Part shown: one piece after another, positions 32,001-41,048 of the stretch
Layout of the letters: every line of letters starts with the position of its first letter
How positions within the stretch are numbered: position 1 is the first letter of the stretch
DNA from: Cytophagales bacterium
GTDB taxonomy: Bacteria > Bacteroidota > Bacteroidia > Cytophagales > Cyclobacteriaceae
NCBI GenBank assembly: GCA_003454975.1
Contig: DMST01000446.1
Coordinates: forward strand, 16,816 to 80,815
DNA length: 64,000 nt
Reading direction: 5' to 3'
The notes under the pieces: generated by a model
The model's input: only the letters and a program-made list of their open reading frames with translations
The model's database searches: none
What the model was told of the DNA's origin: nothing
Made by a program: the position numbers and the translations under genes

Positions 32001-33158
32001 ATGCTGCAAAATCAAGCCCATCTATTCTCCCTTGACCAGGATGTTACGTTTCTGAACGCTGCTTATATGTCTCCACAGCTGAAAGCGGTGGAGGCAGTGG
32101 GGTTGGAAGCGGTAGTGCGAAAGGGCAGGCCCTACTCCATCTCTATTGAGGATTTTTTCCAGCCGGTAGTTCGGCTGAAAGAGGTGTTCGCGCAGCTGAT
32201 AGGCGTGGAGGATTCGCAACGGATTGCCCTAGTTCCCTCCGTGTCCTATGGCTTGGCTTCGGTAGCCCATAATCTGAATTTGAAGCCGGGAGACGAGATC
32301 GTTTTGATCCAAGAACAATTCCCCAGCAACGTGTATACCTGGTTAGCGACAGTGGAGGATGCGGGGGCCAAGATAGTCACGGTAGAGGCGCCTGCGGCTA
32401 AGCCGGGGCGTGGAAAGGAATGGAATGCCCGATTGCTAGGCGCTATCACATCCCAAACCCGCATGGTAGCCATACCACACATCCATTGGGCAGATGGTAC
32501 CCTTTTCGATTTACAGGCTGTCCGGGCAAAAACCCGGGAGCACGGTGCTTGGCTAGTGCTGGACGGTACCCAATCCGTTGGAGCATTGCCCTTCTCAGTA
32601 TCCGATATTCAGCCAGATGCATTGGTGTGTGGAGGGTATAAATGGCTCATGGGGCCCTATTCACTGGGGTTGGCGTATTATGGGCCAGCCCTGGATGGCG
32701 GCCAGCCCATTGAGAATAATTGGATTAACCGGCTAAATAGTGATGACTTTAGTAATCTGGTGAACTACCAACCAGAATATGGTCCAGGCGCTACACGCTT
32801 TCAGGTAGGGGAGCTCAGCAATTTTATTTTGGTGCCAATGCTCACCAAGGGGATAGAGCAATTGCTGGACTGGGGTGTGGAAAATATTCAAGAATACACC
32901 GGCGAAATTAGCCACAAGGCCATCCAGTCCCTACGCGAATTAGGGTGTTTTATAGAGGAAGAAGGCCATCGTTCCCAGCACCTGTTTGGAGTGCATTTCC
33001 CTGAAGATTTCCCTGTGTCTGCTCTAAAGGAAAAACTGATTGTTGAGCAGGTGCATGTAGGATACCGTGGAACTAGCATGCGAGTATCGCCGCATGTCTA
33101 CAATTCTCAGGAGGACTTTGAAAGGCTGGTGGCTTGTTTTCGGGCGGTAATTGGCTGA
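32001..33158 (+). CDS. Class V PLP-dependent aminotransferase
   Basis: The 385-residue product belongs to the aminotransferase class V / cysteine-desulfurase fold. The PLP lysine is in CGGYKWLMGPYSLG; WLVLDGTQSVG holds the Asp that contacts the pyridine nitrogen; IPHIHWADGTL holds the helping His. The active-site Cys loop of true desulfurases is not evident, so a selenocysteine-lyase/isopenicillin-epimerase-like role is more likely. The start at 32001 avoids overlap with the upstream terminator. Substrate unknown. Confidence 0.85.
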   Translation: MLQNQAHLFSLDQDVTFLNAAYMSPQLKAVEAVGLEAVVRKGRPYSISIEDFFQPVVRLKEVFAQLIGVEDSQRIALVPSVSYGLASVAHNLNLKPGDEIVLIQEQFPSNVYTWLATVEDAGAKIVTVEAPAAKPGRGKEWNARLLGAITSQTRMVAIPHIHWADGTLFDLQAVRAKTREHGAWLVLDGTQSVGALPFSVSDIQPDALVCGGYKWLMGPYSLGLAYYGPALDGGQPIENNWINRLNSDDFSNLVNYQPEYGPGATRFQVGELSNFILVPMLTKGIEQLLDWGVENIQEYTGEISHKAIQSLRELGCFIEEEGHRSQHLFGVHFPEDFPVSALKEKLIVEQVHVGYRGTSMRVSPHVYNSQEDFERLVACFRAVIG

Positions 33159-33184
33159 TAGATTTTTTAATAATTCTGCAGGGA

Positions 33185-33202
33185 GACGTAGCCCGCTACG
33201 TC
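33185..33202. terminator. Perfect hairpin between convergent genes
   Basis: GACGTAGC, CC, GCTACGTC is a perfect 8-pair stem. T runs are poor on both sides, so it is a weak terminator candidate between the aminotransferase gene and the convergent membrane-protein gene, or a small dispersed palindrome. Confidence 0.35.
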
Positions 33203-33215
33203 CCCATGTTTAATA

Positions 33216-33596
33216 TCATCCAGCTACTCCAACTGCCAAACTACCATGGAAATAGGCTCGTGCTTTTTGGTGAAAGCTAAGCCCCAGCGTAATAACTGAG
33301 ACGGTGAGGCCTATAAAGGCTTTGAGCGGCAAAGAAACCAAGAAGGTGGCCAGCAGGAACAACCGAAAGCCCCATATCCACCGTTTTGTGCCAGTAAGTA
33401 CCATGCCTCCTAATATCCCAACGTAGGCCAAGGTGGTGTAAAGAATCTGTATGGGCTGAATGCCTCCAAGGGAGATGTCCTTGAGAGAGAACACGGTGAA
33501 CATTCCTGTGGAGATCACAATGAGCGCGATTTGCAGGATGAAGATGGCGCGTAGAGCACGAGGTTTTGCCTCGGTATTGTTTTTTACGGTTTGCAT
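33216..33596 (-). CDS. Four-helix membrane protein of unknown function
   Basis: The 126-residue product has a short basic start and about four transmembrane helices (about 16-36, 45-65, 72-92 and 93-108). No catalytic motif or named family was recognised. It is a single small gene on the minus strand upstream of no partner; the nearest neighbour, ndk, is on the same strand but ends in its own terminator. Confidence 0.6.
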   Translation of the reverse strand: MQTVKNNTEAKPRALRAIFILQIALIVISTGMFTVFSLKDISLGGIQPIQILYTTLAYVGILGGMVLTGTKRWIWGFRLFLLATFLVSLPLKAFIGLTVSVITLGLSFHQKARAYFHGSLAVGVAG

Positions 33597-33703
33597 TGTC
33601 TTATGATGTTTTAATGCTGTGTTTCAATGTTAACCATACAAAGGTGGCCTGTGCGACAGCCAGATTTTGGGAGGATCAGTTCAAAGAGTTGGAAGATTGG
33701 GTC

Positions 33704-33739
33704 AAAAAATAAGGGCTGCCCCGGAGAGAGGCAGCCCTT
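33704..33739 (-). terminator. Terminator of ndk
   Basis: On the minus strand AAGGGCTGCC, a nine-base loop and GGCAGCCCTT are followed by ATTTTTTG. Confidence 0.9.
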
Positions 33740-33764
33740 GTCATGCTTTGGGTTGAGCGTAGTC

Positions 33765-34184
33765 TTAAAACTGCTCAGTCTTAGCGAAGTAGAAGCTACC
33801 TTCGATGGCAGCATTCTCGTCAGAGTCAGAACCGTGCACAGCGTTGGCCTCGATAGAAGTAGCAAACAACTTGCGGATGGTACCTTCGGCAGCGTCTGCA
33901 GGGTTGGTGGCGCCAATCAGGGTACGGAAATCAGCCACAGCGTTGTCTTTCTCCAGGATAGCCGCGATGATGGCACCACTGCTCATGTACTCACACAAGT
34001 CGTTGTAGAAGGGACGCTCTTTATGTACCTCATAAAACTGACCAGCACGCTCTTTGGTGAGGTGAGTCACTTTCATGGCTACAATGCGGAATCCAGCCTC
34101 CTCGATCATCTTCAAGATGGCCCCAGCATTACCTGCGCCCATGGCGTCAGGCTTGATCATGGTGAAGGTGCGGTTACCTGCCAT
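33765..34184 (-). CDS. ndk: Nucleoside-diphosphate kinase
   Basis: The 139-residue product transfers the gamma phosphate between nucleoside triphosphates and diphosphates through a phosphohistidine. [10 protein letters not shown] opens the fold, and [12 protein letters not shown] carries the catalytic His117. The length is normal. It is divergent from an nrnA-like gene. A -7 box lies 37 bases upstream, and a strong terminator follows. Confidence 0.97.
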   Translation of the reverse strand: MAGNRTFTMIKPDAMGAGNAGAILKMIEEAGFRIVAMKVTHLTKERAGQFYEVHKERPFYNDLCEYMSSGAIIAAILEKDNAVADFRTLIGATNPADAAEGTIRKLFATSIEANAVHGSDSDENAAIEGSFYFAKTEQF

Positions 34185-34221
34185 AATAATGTAAAGGTTT
34201 CGTGTGTTAGAAATTTGGGCG

Positions 34222-34229
34222 CAAAATTA
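34222..34229 (-). promoter_or_regulatory. -7 box of ndk
   Basis: TAATTTTG on the minus strand matches TAnnTTTG, 37 bases before the ndk start. A -33 match is not clear. Confidence 0.5.
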
Positions 34230-34352
34230 GGAATATTTCTTCCGATGGTATTACCTCCGGGTTAAAATTGACTGCAATCGGGAGCAGGGAGAATAGAATG
34301 CTGAATATGAGGTGGTTCTGAAAAATTGGCAGATGCCGATTATGCCCTTTCG

Positions 34353-34383
34353 TTTGATTTCTACTGAAATAGTCTCAATTTTG
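34353..34383 (+). promoter_or_regulatory. Promoter of the nrnA-FKBP operon
   Basis: TTTG (34353-34356), 19 bases, CAATTTTG (34376-34383, one mismatch). It lies 41 bases before the nrnA-like start codon. Confidence 0.55.
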
Positions 34384-34424
34384 TCCACTTGTATCACTAG
34401 TACGGTCTTCCATGACCACCTTTC

Positions 34425-35465
34425 ATGCAAAATCTGGAGCAATTCCAAGCCTTGTTGAGCACCCCTAAGCGGGTGGTCATTACCACCCACCACAAACCGG
34501 ACGCTGACGCACTAGGCTCCTCGTTAGGTTTAGCTGGGTACCTCAAGCAATACAATCATCAGGTTACGGTTATTACCCCTACGGACTATCCTACCTTCCT
34601 CAATTGGATGGAGGGCAATAACGAAGTGGTGGTATTTACCAACACCGGGATGGAAACCAAAGCCGCTGAACTGGTAGCCGATGCTGATATCATCTTTTGT
34701 TTGGACTTTTCCTCATTGGATAGGATTAATCAATTAGGTGAACTTGTTCGCGCTTCTTCGGCCAAAAAAGTACTCATTGATCACCATCGGAATCCCGAAG
34801 ATTTCGCTCAGTTCGTAGAGTGGGATGTGGAAGCTGCGGCAACCGCTCAGCTCATCTATCGCTTACTCTGTGCCATGGGTGACCGGGAGAAGATCACCCC
34901 TGCTATTGCCGACTGTCTTTATGCTGGCATCATGACCGATACTGGTTCTTTCCGGCATTCCAATACGTCTAAGGAAGTACATTTGGTAGTAGCCGAACTC
35001 ATTGATTTAGGCGCAAATGTAAACCGGGTGAGTCAACTGATCTATGACAATGGTTCCCTAGACCGCTTGCGTTTTATGGGTTATGCACTTAGCGAACGAC
35101 TAGAGGTGCTACCACAATATAGCACTGCATACATTGCTATATCTGCTGAGGATCTTATGCGTTTCCAAATAAAAACGGGAGATACTGAAGGGCTGGTAAA
35201 TTATGCATTGTCGATAGAAGGTGTTTGCTTTGCGGCGCTGATTACCGAGCGTGAAGATGGGGTGAAGCTTTCTCTACGTTCGGTAGGTGATTTCAGTGTG
35301 AGTGACCTTGCATCCAAACATTTTAATGGCGGGGGCCACAAAAATGCAGCCGGTGGCCGATCGGATAAATCCTTTACCGAAACACTAGCCTATTTTGAGT
35401 CCTTGTTACCTCAATACCAATCATTACTAGATACTACTAATCAACTCCAAAACGCACATGTCTAA
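34425..35465 (+). CDS. DHH-family phosphoesterase, NrnA-like
   Basis: The 346-residue product is of the NrnA type: ITTHHKPDADALGSSLG (about 20-35) and LIDHHRNPEDFA (about 120-131) are the DHH metal sites, and the C-terminal DHHA1 domain has FNGGGHKNAAGG (about 303-315). Such proteins degrade nano-RNA and/or dephosphorylate 3'-phosphoadenosine-5'-phosphate, or cleave cyclic-dinucleotide products. Its stop overlaps the next FKBP gene by 8 bases, so it leads a four-gene operon. It is divergent from ndk. Confidence 0.88.
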   Translation: MQNLEQFQALLSTPKRVVITTHHKPDADALGSSLGLAGYLKQYNHQVTVITPTDYPTFLNWMEGNNEVVVFTNTGMETKAAELVADADIIFCLDFSSLDRINQLGELVRASSAKKVLIDHHRNPEDFAQFVEWDVEAAATAQLIYRLLCAMGDREKITPAIADCLYAGIMTDTGSFRHSNTSKEVHLVVAELIDLGANVNRVSQLIYDNGSLDRLRFMGYALSERLEVLPQYSTAYIAISAEDLMRFQIKTGDTEGLVNYALSIEGVCFAALITEREDGVKLSLRSVGDFSVSDLASKHFNGGGHKNAAGGRSDKSFTETLAYFESLLPQYQSLLDTTNQLQNAHV

Positions 35466-36423
35466 AATGCAACTCCGTACGGGCCTGTCTATCCTGGCAT
35501 TGGTCACCGTACTGGTGAGTGCCTGTGAACAACGCTCGCTTCCAGAACAAATCGAGGTGTTACGCAGTGGTGACGGACCCCAGGTACAAGACGACGATTT
35601 CCTGTTCGCTTCGATGATTTTCAAGGACGAGACCGGCGATTCGGTACTTTTCGATTCTCGAATGCAGCCTCCGGGACAAGGTATCCAGCGTTTAGTTTAC
35701 ATCGACTCAGTGGCTACTCCCGGTTCCTTTATGGAAGCCTTGGGATCTTTGAAATCTGGTGACAGTGTGCGGATTAGCCTAACTGCTGGTAGGTTCTTTA
35801 GCGAATATACGGGCAGACCCGTGCCTCCTTTCATGACGGAGGAATCGCAGCTGAGTATTACCCTAGGCATCGATACCCTGATTTCGAGAGTGGTACTTGC
35901 TAAGCAGCAGGTAGAACAGGGCGTGATGCAAGCCCGTATGCGGATAGGGGCTATGCTGGCAGATTCTACTAGCCAGGCCCAAATGGCAGCAGAGGCTGCT
36001 ACTATAGATGCCTATTTGGCGGAAAACGGTCTGGTAGTTTCTGAAGTGAAGGACGGTGTTCGTGTAATCATCACCGAAGAGGGGACAGGAGAAATTCCCA
36101 ATCCTGGTGATGTACTATCTATGATGTATGCGGGTAATCTGCTCGATGGAACCTATTTTGATACCAATATTGTGGAAGTGGCTCAGGAGCAAGGACTCTA
36201 CAATCCTCAGCGCCCTTACAATCCACTTGAGTTCCAATTGGTGAACGGGAGAGTGATTGTAGGTTGGCACATAGGAATAGAAGGATTGCCCGTGGGCACC
36301 AAAGCTACCTTACTGATTCCCTCCCCCTTAGGCTATGGGCCTACGGGTAGTGGAGCTACTATTCCTCCCAATGCACCACTCCGCTTTGACGTAGAAGTGC
36401 TTAGTGCGCAGCCTCCTTATTAA
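35458..36423 (+). CDS. FKBP-type peptidyl-prolyl isomerase lipoprotein, two domains
   Basis: The 321-residue product has a lipoprotein signal (lipobox LVSAC) and two FKBP-like modules. The N-terminal one (about 35-150) is degenerate. The C-terminal one (about 205-320) is complete: DVLSMMYAGNLLDGTYFDTN, VIVGWHIGIEGLPVGTKATL, IPSPLGYG and PLRFDVEVL. It should act as a proline isomerase or chaperone in the periplasm. The position beside a DHH phosphoesterase recalls the gliding protein GldI of flavobacteria, from memory and unproved. It is the first of three tandem related genes. Confidence 0.85.
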   Translation: MSKMQLRTGLSILALVTVLVSACEQRSLPEQIEVLRSGDGPQVQDDDFLFASMIFKDETGDSVLFDSRMQPPGQGIQRLVYIDSVATPGSFMEALGSLKSGDSVRISLTAGRFFSEYTGRPVPPFMTEESQLSITLGIDTLISRVVLAKQQVEQGVMQARMRIGAMLADSTSQAQMAAEAATIDAYLAENGLVVSEVKDGVRVIITEEGTGEIPNPGDVLSMMYAGNLLDGTYFDTNIVEVAQEQGLYNPQRPYNPLEFQLVNGRVIVGWHIGIEGLPVGTKATLLIPSPLGYGPTGSGATIPPNAPLRFDVEVLSAQPPY

Positions 36424-36427
36424 GGAC

Positions 36428-37372
36428 ATGAAAAGAGTACTATTAACCCTTGGGGCCTGGCTTTGCCTGGTCCCTTTTATTTGGGCACAATTGCCCTCCA
36501 CTATAGAGGTACTGAAGTCTGGCGAAGGGGATCTGATCCAAAGCGATCAGATGTTGTTCGGCTCCATGCTATTCCTCCTCACAGAGTCGGATTCGGTACT
36601 GTATGATTCTCGCTCCCAACCCGGTGTGCCTACCCAGCTATATTACCTGGATTCGGTAGCTACCGAAAACTCTTTCATGGAAGCTCTTGGCTATTTGCAT
36701 GTGGGAGATAGTTGTAAAATTACGGTGACGGCAGATAAGTTTTTTGGTGAGTACGCCCAGCGGCCAATCCCTCCCACGATGACAGCCTCTACTTTGCTTA
36801 GCTTTGTGATTGGGGTGGATAGTGCCATGTCAAGAGAAGATTTGATCGCCATGCAAATGGCACAGCAGCTAGAGTATGGTACAGCGCAGATGGAGGCTAG
36901 GCTTACCAACCCAACGCTGGTAGCACAGGTAGAAGCTGAGAATGATACCATAGAGGCTTATATGTTGGCAAACGGACTCACTGCGACTACAACCAAATAT
37001 GGGGTTCGGGTGGTCCTTACAGAAGAGGGTACTGGTGAGCCTTCGCAGAATGGAGATTTTCTTTCTATGCGATACGCAGGGCAGTTGCTGGACGGTAACT
37101 ACTTCGACACAAACGATGAAGCAGTCGCTCAGGCAAATGGCATTTATCGGCCGGGTAGTCCCTACCAACCCTTTGAGTTTCAACTGCTGTTAGGGTCGGT
37201 TATTTCCGGTTGGCATGTAGGCTTGGAAGGTATGCGGGTAGGTGCTAAGGCCATTTTGCTGATTCCCTCACCCTTGGCATATGGTGAGCGTGGATCACCG
37301 CCAGTAATTCCAGCTTCTGCACCCTTGCGGTTTGATGTGGAGGTATTAGCGATTAGAAAACCGTTTGAATAA
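36428..37372 (+). CDS. FKBP-type peptidyl-prolyl isomerase, two domains, paralogue of the previous gene
   Basis: The 314-residue product begins with a signal peptide (MKRVLLTLGAWLCLVPFIWA, no lipobox Cys) and has the same arrangement as its upstream neighbour: a degenerate first FKBP-like module and a full second (FLSMRYAGQLLDGNYFDTN, VISGWHVGLEGMRVGAKAIL, IPSPLAYG, PLRFDVEVLAI). The ATG is 4 bases past the previous stop. The loss of the Cys suggests it is soluble in the periplasm rather than anchored. It is clearly a tandem duplicate, diverged to moderate identity. Confidence 0.82.
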   Translation: MKRVLLTLGAWLCLVPFIWAQLPSTIEVLKSGEGDLIQSDQMLFGSMLFLLTESDSVLYDSRSQPGVPTQLYYLDSVATENSFMEALGYLHVGDSCKITVTADKFFGEYAQRPIPPTMTASTLLSFVIGVDSAMSREDLIAMQMAQQLEYGTAQMEARLTNPTLVAQVEAENDTIEAYMLANGLTATTTKYGVRVVLTEEGTGEPSQNGDFLSMRYAGQLLDGNYFDTNDEAVAQANGIYRPGSPYQPFEFQLLLGSVISGWHVGLEGMRVGAKAILLIPSPLAYGERGSPPVIPASAPLRFDVEVLAIRKPFE

Positions 37373-37376
37373 CGAT

Positions 37377-37925
37377 ATGAAACAAGTACGTTGGATAGGA
37401 GCCATACTTTGTGGCCTGGTTTTGTTGAGTGTGGCCTGTGACGAGACCGATCCTGGTACAGACCCTGATGATAATACAGGGGGACTGACCTACGATCAGC
37501 GGCTTACTCGTGATGTAGATTCGCTCAAGGTATGGATCGATGAACGCTTAGATTCCTTGCGCGTGTTGCACAACAACACCATGTTGGATTATGAGGAAGA
37601 TACCTCGGGCTTGTTGTACATGATATACGAAGAGGGGACGGGCGATTTTGCCGAGGAGGATGACATCGCTTATGCCTATTACCGAGGCAGCCTCATGGAC
37701 GGTATTGTGTTTGACCAAAACCTGTCTGGGTTGCCTTTCGACTTTACTGTAGGAGCCTCTGGTGGTGTTATTGAAGGTTGGGATATTGGGATCACCAAAT
37801 TTAAGGTGGGAACCAAGGGCTATCTTTTCATTCCTTCCCCGCTTGCCTACGGCACACGTTCTCAGGCAGCCATTCCGGCCAATTCTCCTCTGATATTCAA
37901 CATGGAGTTGGTGGAATTACGATAA
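37377..37925 (+). CDS. FKBP-type peptidyl-prolyl isomerase lipoprotein, one domain
   Basis: The 182-residue product has a lipoprotein signal (lipobox LLSVAC) and an acidic linker. A single C-terminal FKBP module has YAYYRGSLMDGIVFDQN, VIEGWDIGITKFKVGTKGYL, IPSPLAYG and IPANSPLIFNMELVEL. It is the third and shortest member of the tandem set. It starts 4 bases after the preceding stop, and a strong terminator follows, so the four genes form one operon. Confidence 0.85.
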   Translation: MKQVRWIGAILCGLVLLSVACDETDPGTDPDDNTGGLTYDQRLTRDVDSLKVWIDERLDSLRVLHNNTMLDYEEDTSGLLYMIYEEGTGDFAEEDDIAYAYYRGSLMDGIVFDQNLSGLPFDFTVGASGGVIEGWDIGITKFKVGTKGYLFIPSPLAYGTRSQAAIPANSPLIFNMELVELR

Positions 37926-37947
37926 AGATAATTTTCTACCTACAGAG

Positions 37948-37980
37948 AAGCCTCATCGGGAAATCCGGTGAGGCTTTTTT
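37948..37980 (+). terminator. Terminator of the nrnA-FKBP operon
   Basis: AAGCCTCA-CGG, loop GAAAT, CCG-TGAGGCTT with one wobble, then six T. The end overlaps the stop codon of the convergent gene. Confidence 0.85.
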
Positions 37981-39067
37981 AGTAATCTGGATTTTTGGAG
38001 GCCTTGTTTTCATCTAGGCCCTTGGCGAAATCATATCGATCAAAGTGTTTGCCTTCTTCTACTAACCTATTGATGTGGAGCACTACCCCCGAAAACTCAT
38101 CTACGCTTTCTTTCAGGTGCAGATACATGGGGTCGTCTTCGTCGATTTTATTGGAAAGCTCCATCAGGTATATCAACCCTTGTACCCGGCTCAAGGGTGC
38201 GCGCAATAAATTACTATTGATAAAAGCGTACTCCGCTAACTGGTGATTTTGAACTTCGAGTTCCTGTGTACGCTGTTGTACCATAAATTCCAGCTTGTCA
38301 TTTATCTGCTGTACCTCTTCCTTATGCTGCCGGAGCGCATCCAATTGCTCTTCAATAACGGACCGGTGTTCTACCAACTCCTCGTTTTGGGTGGCAATCT
38401 CCTCTTTTTGTTCCTGCACCTCTTTTACCTTCGTTTCCAGTCCGGATTCAAATCGTTGATTCGTTCTGTGGATATAAAAGAAAGCGACGTTGACCACGAA
38501 AAAATAAAAGAAGGTAGTCGATTTGTAGGTGTAATAATCATTCGCAAGGGCCGGAAAGGCGTCAATCCCCCCTTCCGTCCGTGCAAAAATGGCTAAATCC
38601 GCGACAGCCCAGACCAACGCACAAAAGATTATAGCCGTCCAAAACGCTCCTGCTTCTTTCTTTTGATCAAGAAGAAGGTGAGGAATTATTGGATGCGCAA
38701 TGGACATAATGGGAATCCAGTAAATGTCAAAAGGCAAGAAACCTCCTAGAAAGTACGGCCCAAAGATGATGATGGATGGTATAGCTACTGTGATGAGGAG
38801 CTTGGTCCATTGAATCCGGCCCAAACTTGAAAAGGAAAGCCCAAGTATGCCCACACCAATCAACACAAGATTTCGAGAAAAAATCAGCCACTGAATTTCG
38901 CGGGTGTCTGCATTCCAATAAGTATTGAAAGAAAACGTACCCAAGATTCCAATCAACAGAAAGAATGTGACAATACGATTAGTGAGCGTCCAGCGCCGTT
39001 CATCACGAGACGAGCCTGCTCTCGACCAACCCAGATAAGAAATATTATGCCACCATTTACTTACCAC
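37979..39067 (-). CDS. Degenerate histidine kinase: membrane sensor without phosphoacceptor or ATPase domain
   Basis: The 362-residue product has about six transmembrane helices (about 30-50, 62-80, 88-108, 113-128, 142-160 and 183-200), a long coiled coil (about 205-275) and a DHp-like helix pair (about 278-345). Its H-box is AFINSNLLRAPLSRVQGL: where related Bacteroidota kinases have FINSH.LRAP the His is Asn286. The chain ends after DHp; no ATP-binding N, D or G box follows. It cannot autophosphorylate as encoded. A dimerising scaffold or a modulator of another kinase is a reasonable inference. The start is GTG. Confidence 0.75.
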   Translation of the reverse strand: MVSKWWHNISYLGWSRAGSSRDERRWTLTNRIVTFFLLIGILGTFSFNTYWNADTREIQWLIFSRNLVLIGVGILGLSFSSLGRIQWTKLLITVAIPSIIIFGPYFLGGFLPFDIYWIPIMSIAHPIIPHLLLDQKKEAGAFWTAIIFCALVWAVADLAIFARTEGGIDAFPALANDYYTYKSTTFFYFFVVNVAFFYIHRTNQRFESGLETKVKEVQEQKEEIATQNEELVEHRSVIEEQLDALRQHKEEVQQINDKLEFMVQQRTQELEVQNHQLAEYAFINSNLLRAPLSRVQGLIYLMELSNKIDEDDPMYLHLKESVDEFSGVVLHINRLVEEGKHFDRYDFAKGLDENKASKNPDY

Positions 39068-39301
39068 GATCTAGGTAGTTAGACAGTTGTAACTTAAAAA
39101 TTAGAAGAAAAGTTAAGACAAAATCTAGAATTTGAAAGTGTTTTGTAATGATTCGGGCATTTTCTAACAAAAATAAAGGGCGGGGCCTTTTGTGCCTTTA
39201 GTAGAGCCATGTAACGAAGAAATAGACCTCATCAACATTATATTTTGAATCGGGTTATTTTGATTGAGATTGTACCACCACAGTTGCTGAAAACTACACC
39301 T

Positions 39302-40990
39302 ATGAAAAAGATTCTATTGTATTTGTTCTTATGCTTCTCAGTTTCCGCTTTGGGTCAAGATCGGTTGGCTAGTCTTAACCACGCTACAAGGGCAGAGGTA
39401 CTAGCCACGAATGGTATGGTGGCTACTAGCCAACCACTTTGTACCCAAGTAGGATTGGACGTGCTAAAAGCCGGCGGTAATGCCATTGATGCGGCTATCG
39501 CAGCAAATGCCTGCTTAGGCCTAATGGAACCTACAGGTAATGGAATTGGTGGGGACCTGTTTGCCATTGTGTGGGATGCTGAGGCAGAAGAGCTGGTAGG
39601 GCTAAATGCCAGCGGACGTTCTCCCATGGACCTTACTCTAGATTATTTCAAAGAGAATAATATCGAGGCCATACCCGTAACCGGACCCCTTCCCGTTTCG
39701 GTACCTGGGGCCGTTAGCGGCTGGGAAGCCCTGCTTGACCGCTGGGGCACCAAGCCCCTGAGTGAGTTGGTCGCACCCACTGTACAATATGCTCGTGAAG
39801 GGTTCCCTGTCTCTGAACTGATTGCCTATTATTGGGCCATTGGGGCACGGATCCATGGTAACCAGCCCAATTTCGCTGATACGTATTTAGTAGACGGAGA
39901 TCATGCGCCGGCCAAGGGAGAAGTGTTCCGAAACCCTGCTTTGGCAAACACCCTGGAAACTCTTGGTAAGAAAGGCCCTCGGGAATTTTATGAAGGGAAG
40001 ATGGCTGAAACCATGGCTGAGTTCATACAAGCGCAAGGTGGGTTTCTTAGCGTTGATGATCTTAATAAACACACTGTGGATTGGGTAAATCCTGTAAGCG
40101 TAAACTACCGCGGGTATGATGTATGGGAATTGCCACCTAATGGGCAAGGGATTGCCGCCTTGCAGATGTTGACTATTTTAGAAGGGTACGATCTTGCGTC
40201 TATGGGTTTTGGCTCCGCTGAGTACATCCACACGTTTACTGAAGCAAAAAAGTTGGCTTTTGAAGACCGTGCGAAGTACTACGCGGATATGGATTTTTTT
40301 GACGTGCCCGTAAAGGAATTGCTATCTGAATCGTATGCAGAAGAGCGCCGGTCGCTTATCAATCCTAATCGTGCTGCACGAGCTTATGAACCGGGTGAGC
40401 TGGCCAGAGGGGAAACCATTTATTTGACTACGGCGGATAAAGACGGAAACATGGTTTCGTTGATCCAGAGTAATTTCCGGGGCATGGGCTCAGGCATGGT
40501 GCCTCCTGGCTTAGGGTTTATGCTGCAGGACAGAGGAGAGCTTTTTAATCTGGAAGAAGGCCATGCCAACGTGTATGAACCCGGGAAGCGGCCCTTCCAT
40601 ACTATCATACCTGCCTTCATTACCAAAGAGGGTAAGCCCCTGATGAGTTTTGGCCTTATGGGGGGTGCCATGCAGCCACAGGGTCACGCTCAAATTGTGA
40701 TCAATATTGTTGATTTTGGTATGAATGTACAGGAGGCAGGAGATGCCCCTCGTTTGCGGCACGTGGGTAGTAGCCAGCCTACTGGTGAGGAAATGACAAA
40801 TGGCGGCACTCTCAACATGGAGAGCGGCATTGCCTATGAGGAAATCAAAAAGCTACTGCGAAGGGGGCACCGGATCCAATGGAGCAACGGTGGCTATGGT
40901 GGCTACCAAGCCATTTGGCGAGATCCTGAAACAGGGGTGTACTACGGTGCTACTGAAAGTCGCAAAGACGGGCAAGCTGCAGGTTATTGA
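39302..40990 (+). CDS. ggt: Gamma-glutamyltransferase
   Basis: The 562-residue product hydrolyses or transfers the gamma-glutamyl group of glutathione-like compounds. It has an N-terminal signal (MKKILLYLFLCFSVSALG), so it works in the periplasm or outside. The large-subunit part contains NAIDAAIAANACLGLMEPTG; the autocatalytic cleavage site and nucleophile is Thr372 in GETIYLTTADKDGN; GLMGGAMQPQGHAQ lies in the small subunit. The start ATG at 39302 follows a longer frame. Members near YwrD lack strong specificity for glutathione. The gene is monocistronic and converges with the phosphodiesterase. Confidence 0.92.
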   Translation: MKKILLYLFLCFSVSALGQDRLASLNHATRAEVLATNGMVATSQPLCTQVGLDVLKAGGNAIDAAIAANACLGLMEPTGNGIGGDLFAIVWDAEAEELVGLNASGRSPMDLTLDYFKENNIEAIPVTGPLPVSVPGAVSGWEALLDRWGTKPLSELVAPTVQYAREGFPVSELIAYYWAIGARIHGNQPNFADTYLVDGDHAPAKGEVFRNPALANTLETLGKKGPREFYEGKMAETMAEFIQAQGGFLSVDDLNKHTVDWVNPVSVNYRGYDVWELPPNGQGIAALQMLTILEGYDLASMGFGSAEYIHTFTEAKKLAFEDRAKYYADMDFFDVPVKELLSESYAEERRSLINPNRAARAYEPGELARGETIYLTTADKDGNMVSLIQSNFRGMGSGMVPPGLGFMLQDRGELFNLEEGHANVYEPGKRPFHTIIPAFITKEGKPLMSFGLMGGAMQPQGHAQIVINIVDFGMNVQEAGDAPRLRHVGSSQPTGEEMTNGGTLNMESGIAYEEIKKLLRRGHRIQWSNGGYGGYQAIWRDPETGVYYGATESRKDGQAAGY

Positions 40991-41009
40991 TTCTGAATAA
41001 GTGAAATGG

Positions 41010-41048
41010 AAAACAAAATAGGGGGCCGACGCTTCCTATTTTGTTTTT
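41010..41048. terminator. Bidirectional terminator between ggt and the phosphodiesterase gene
   Basis: AAAACAAAATAGG (41010-41022), a 12-base loop, CCTATTTTGTTTT (41035-41047) is a 13-pair stem with A/T flanks usable from both strands. Confidence 0.7.
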
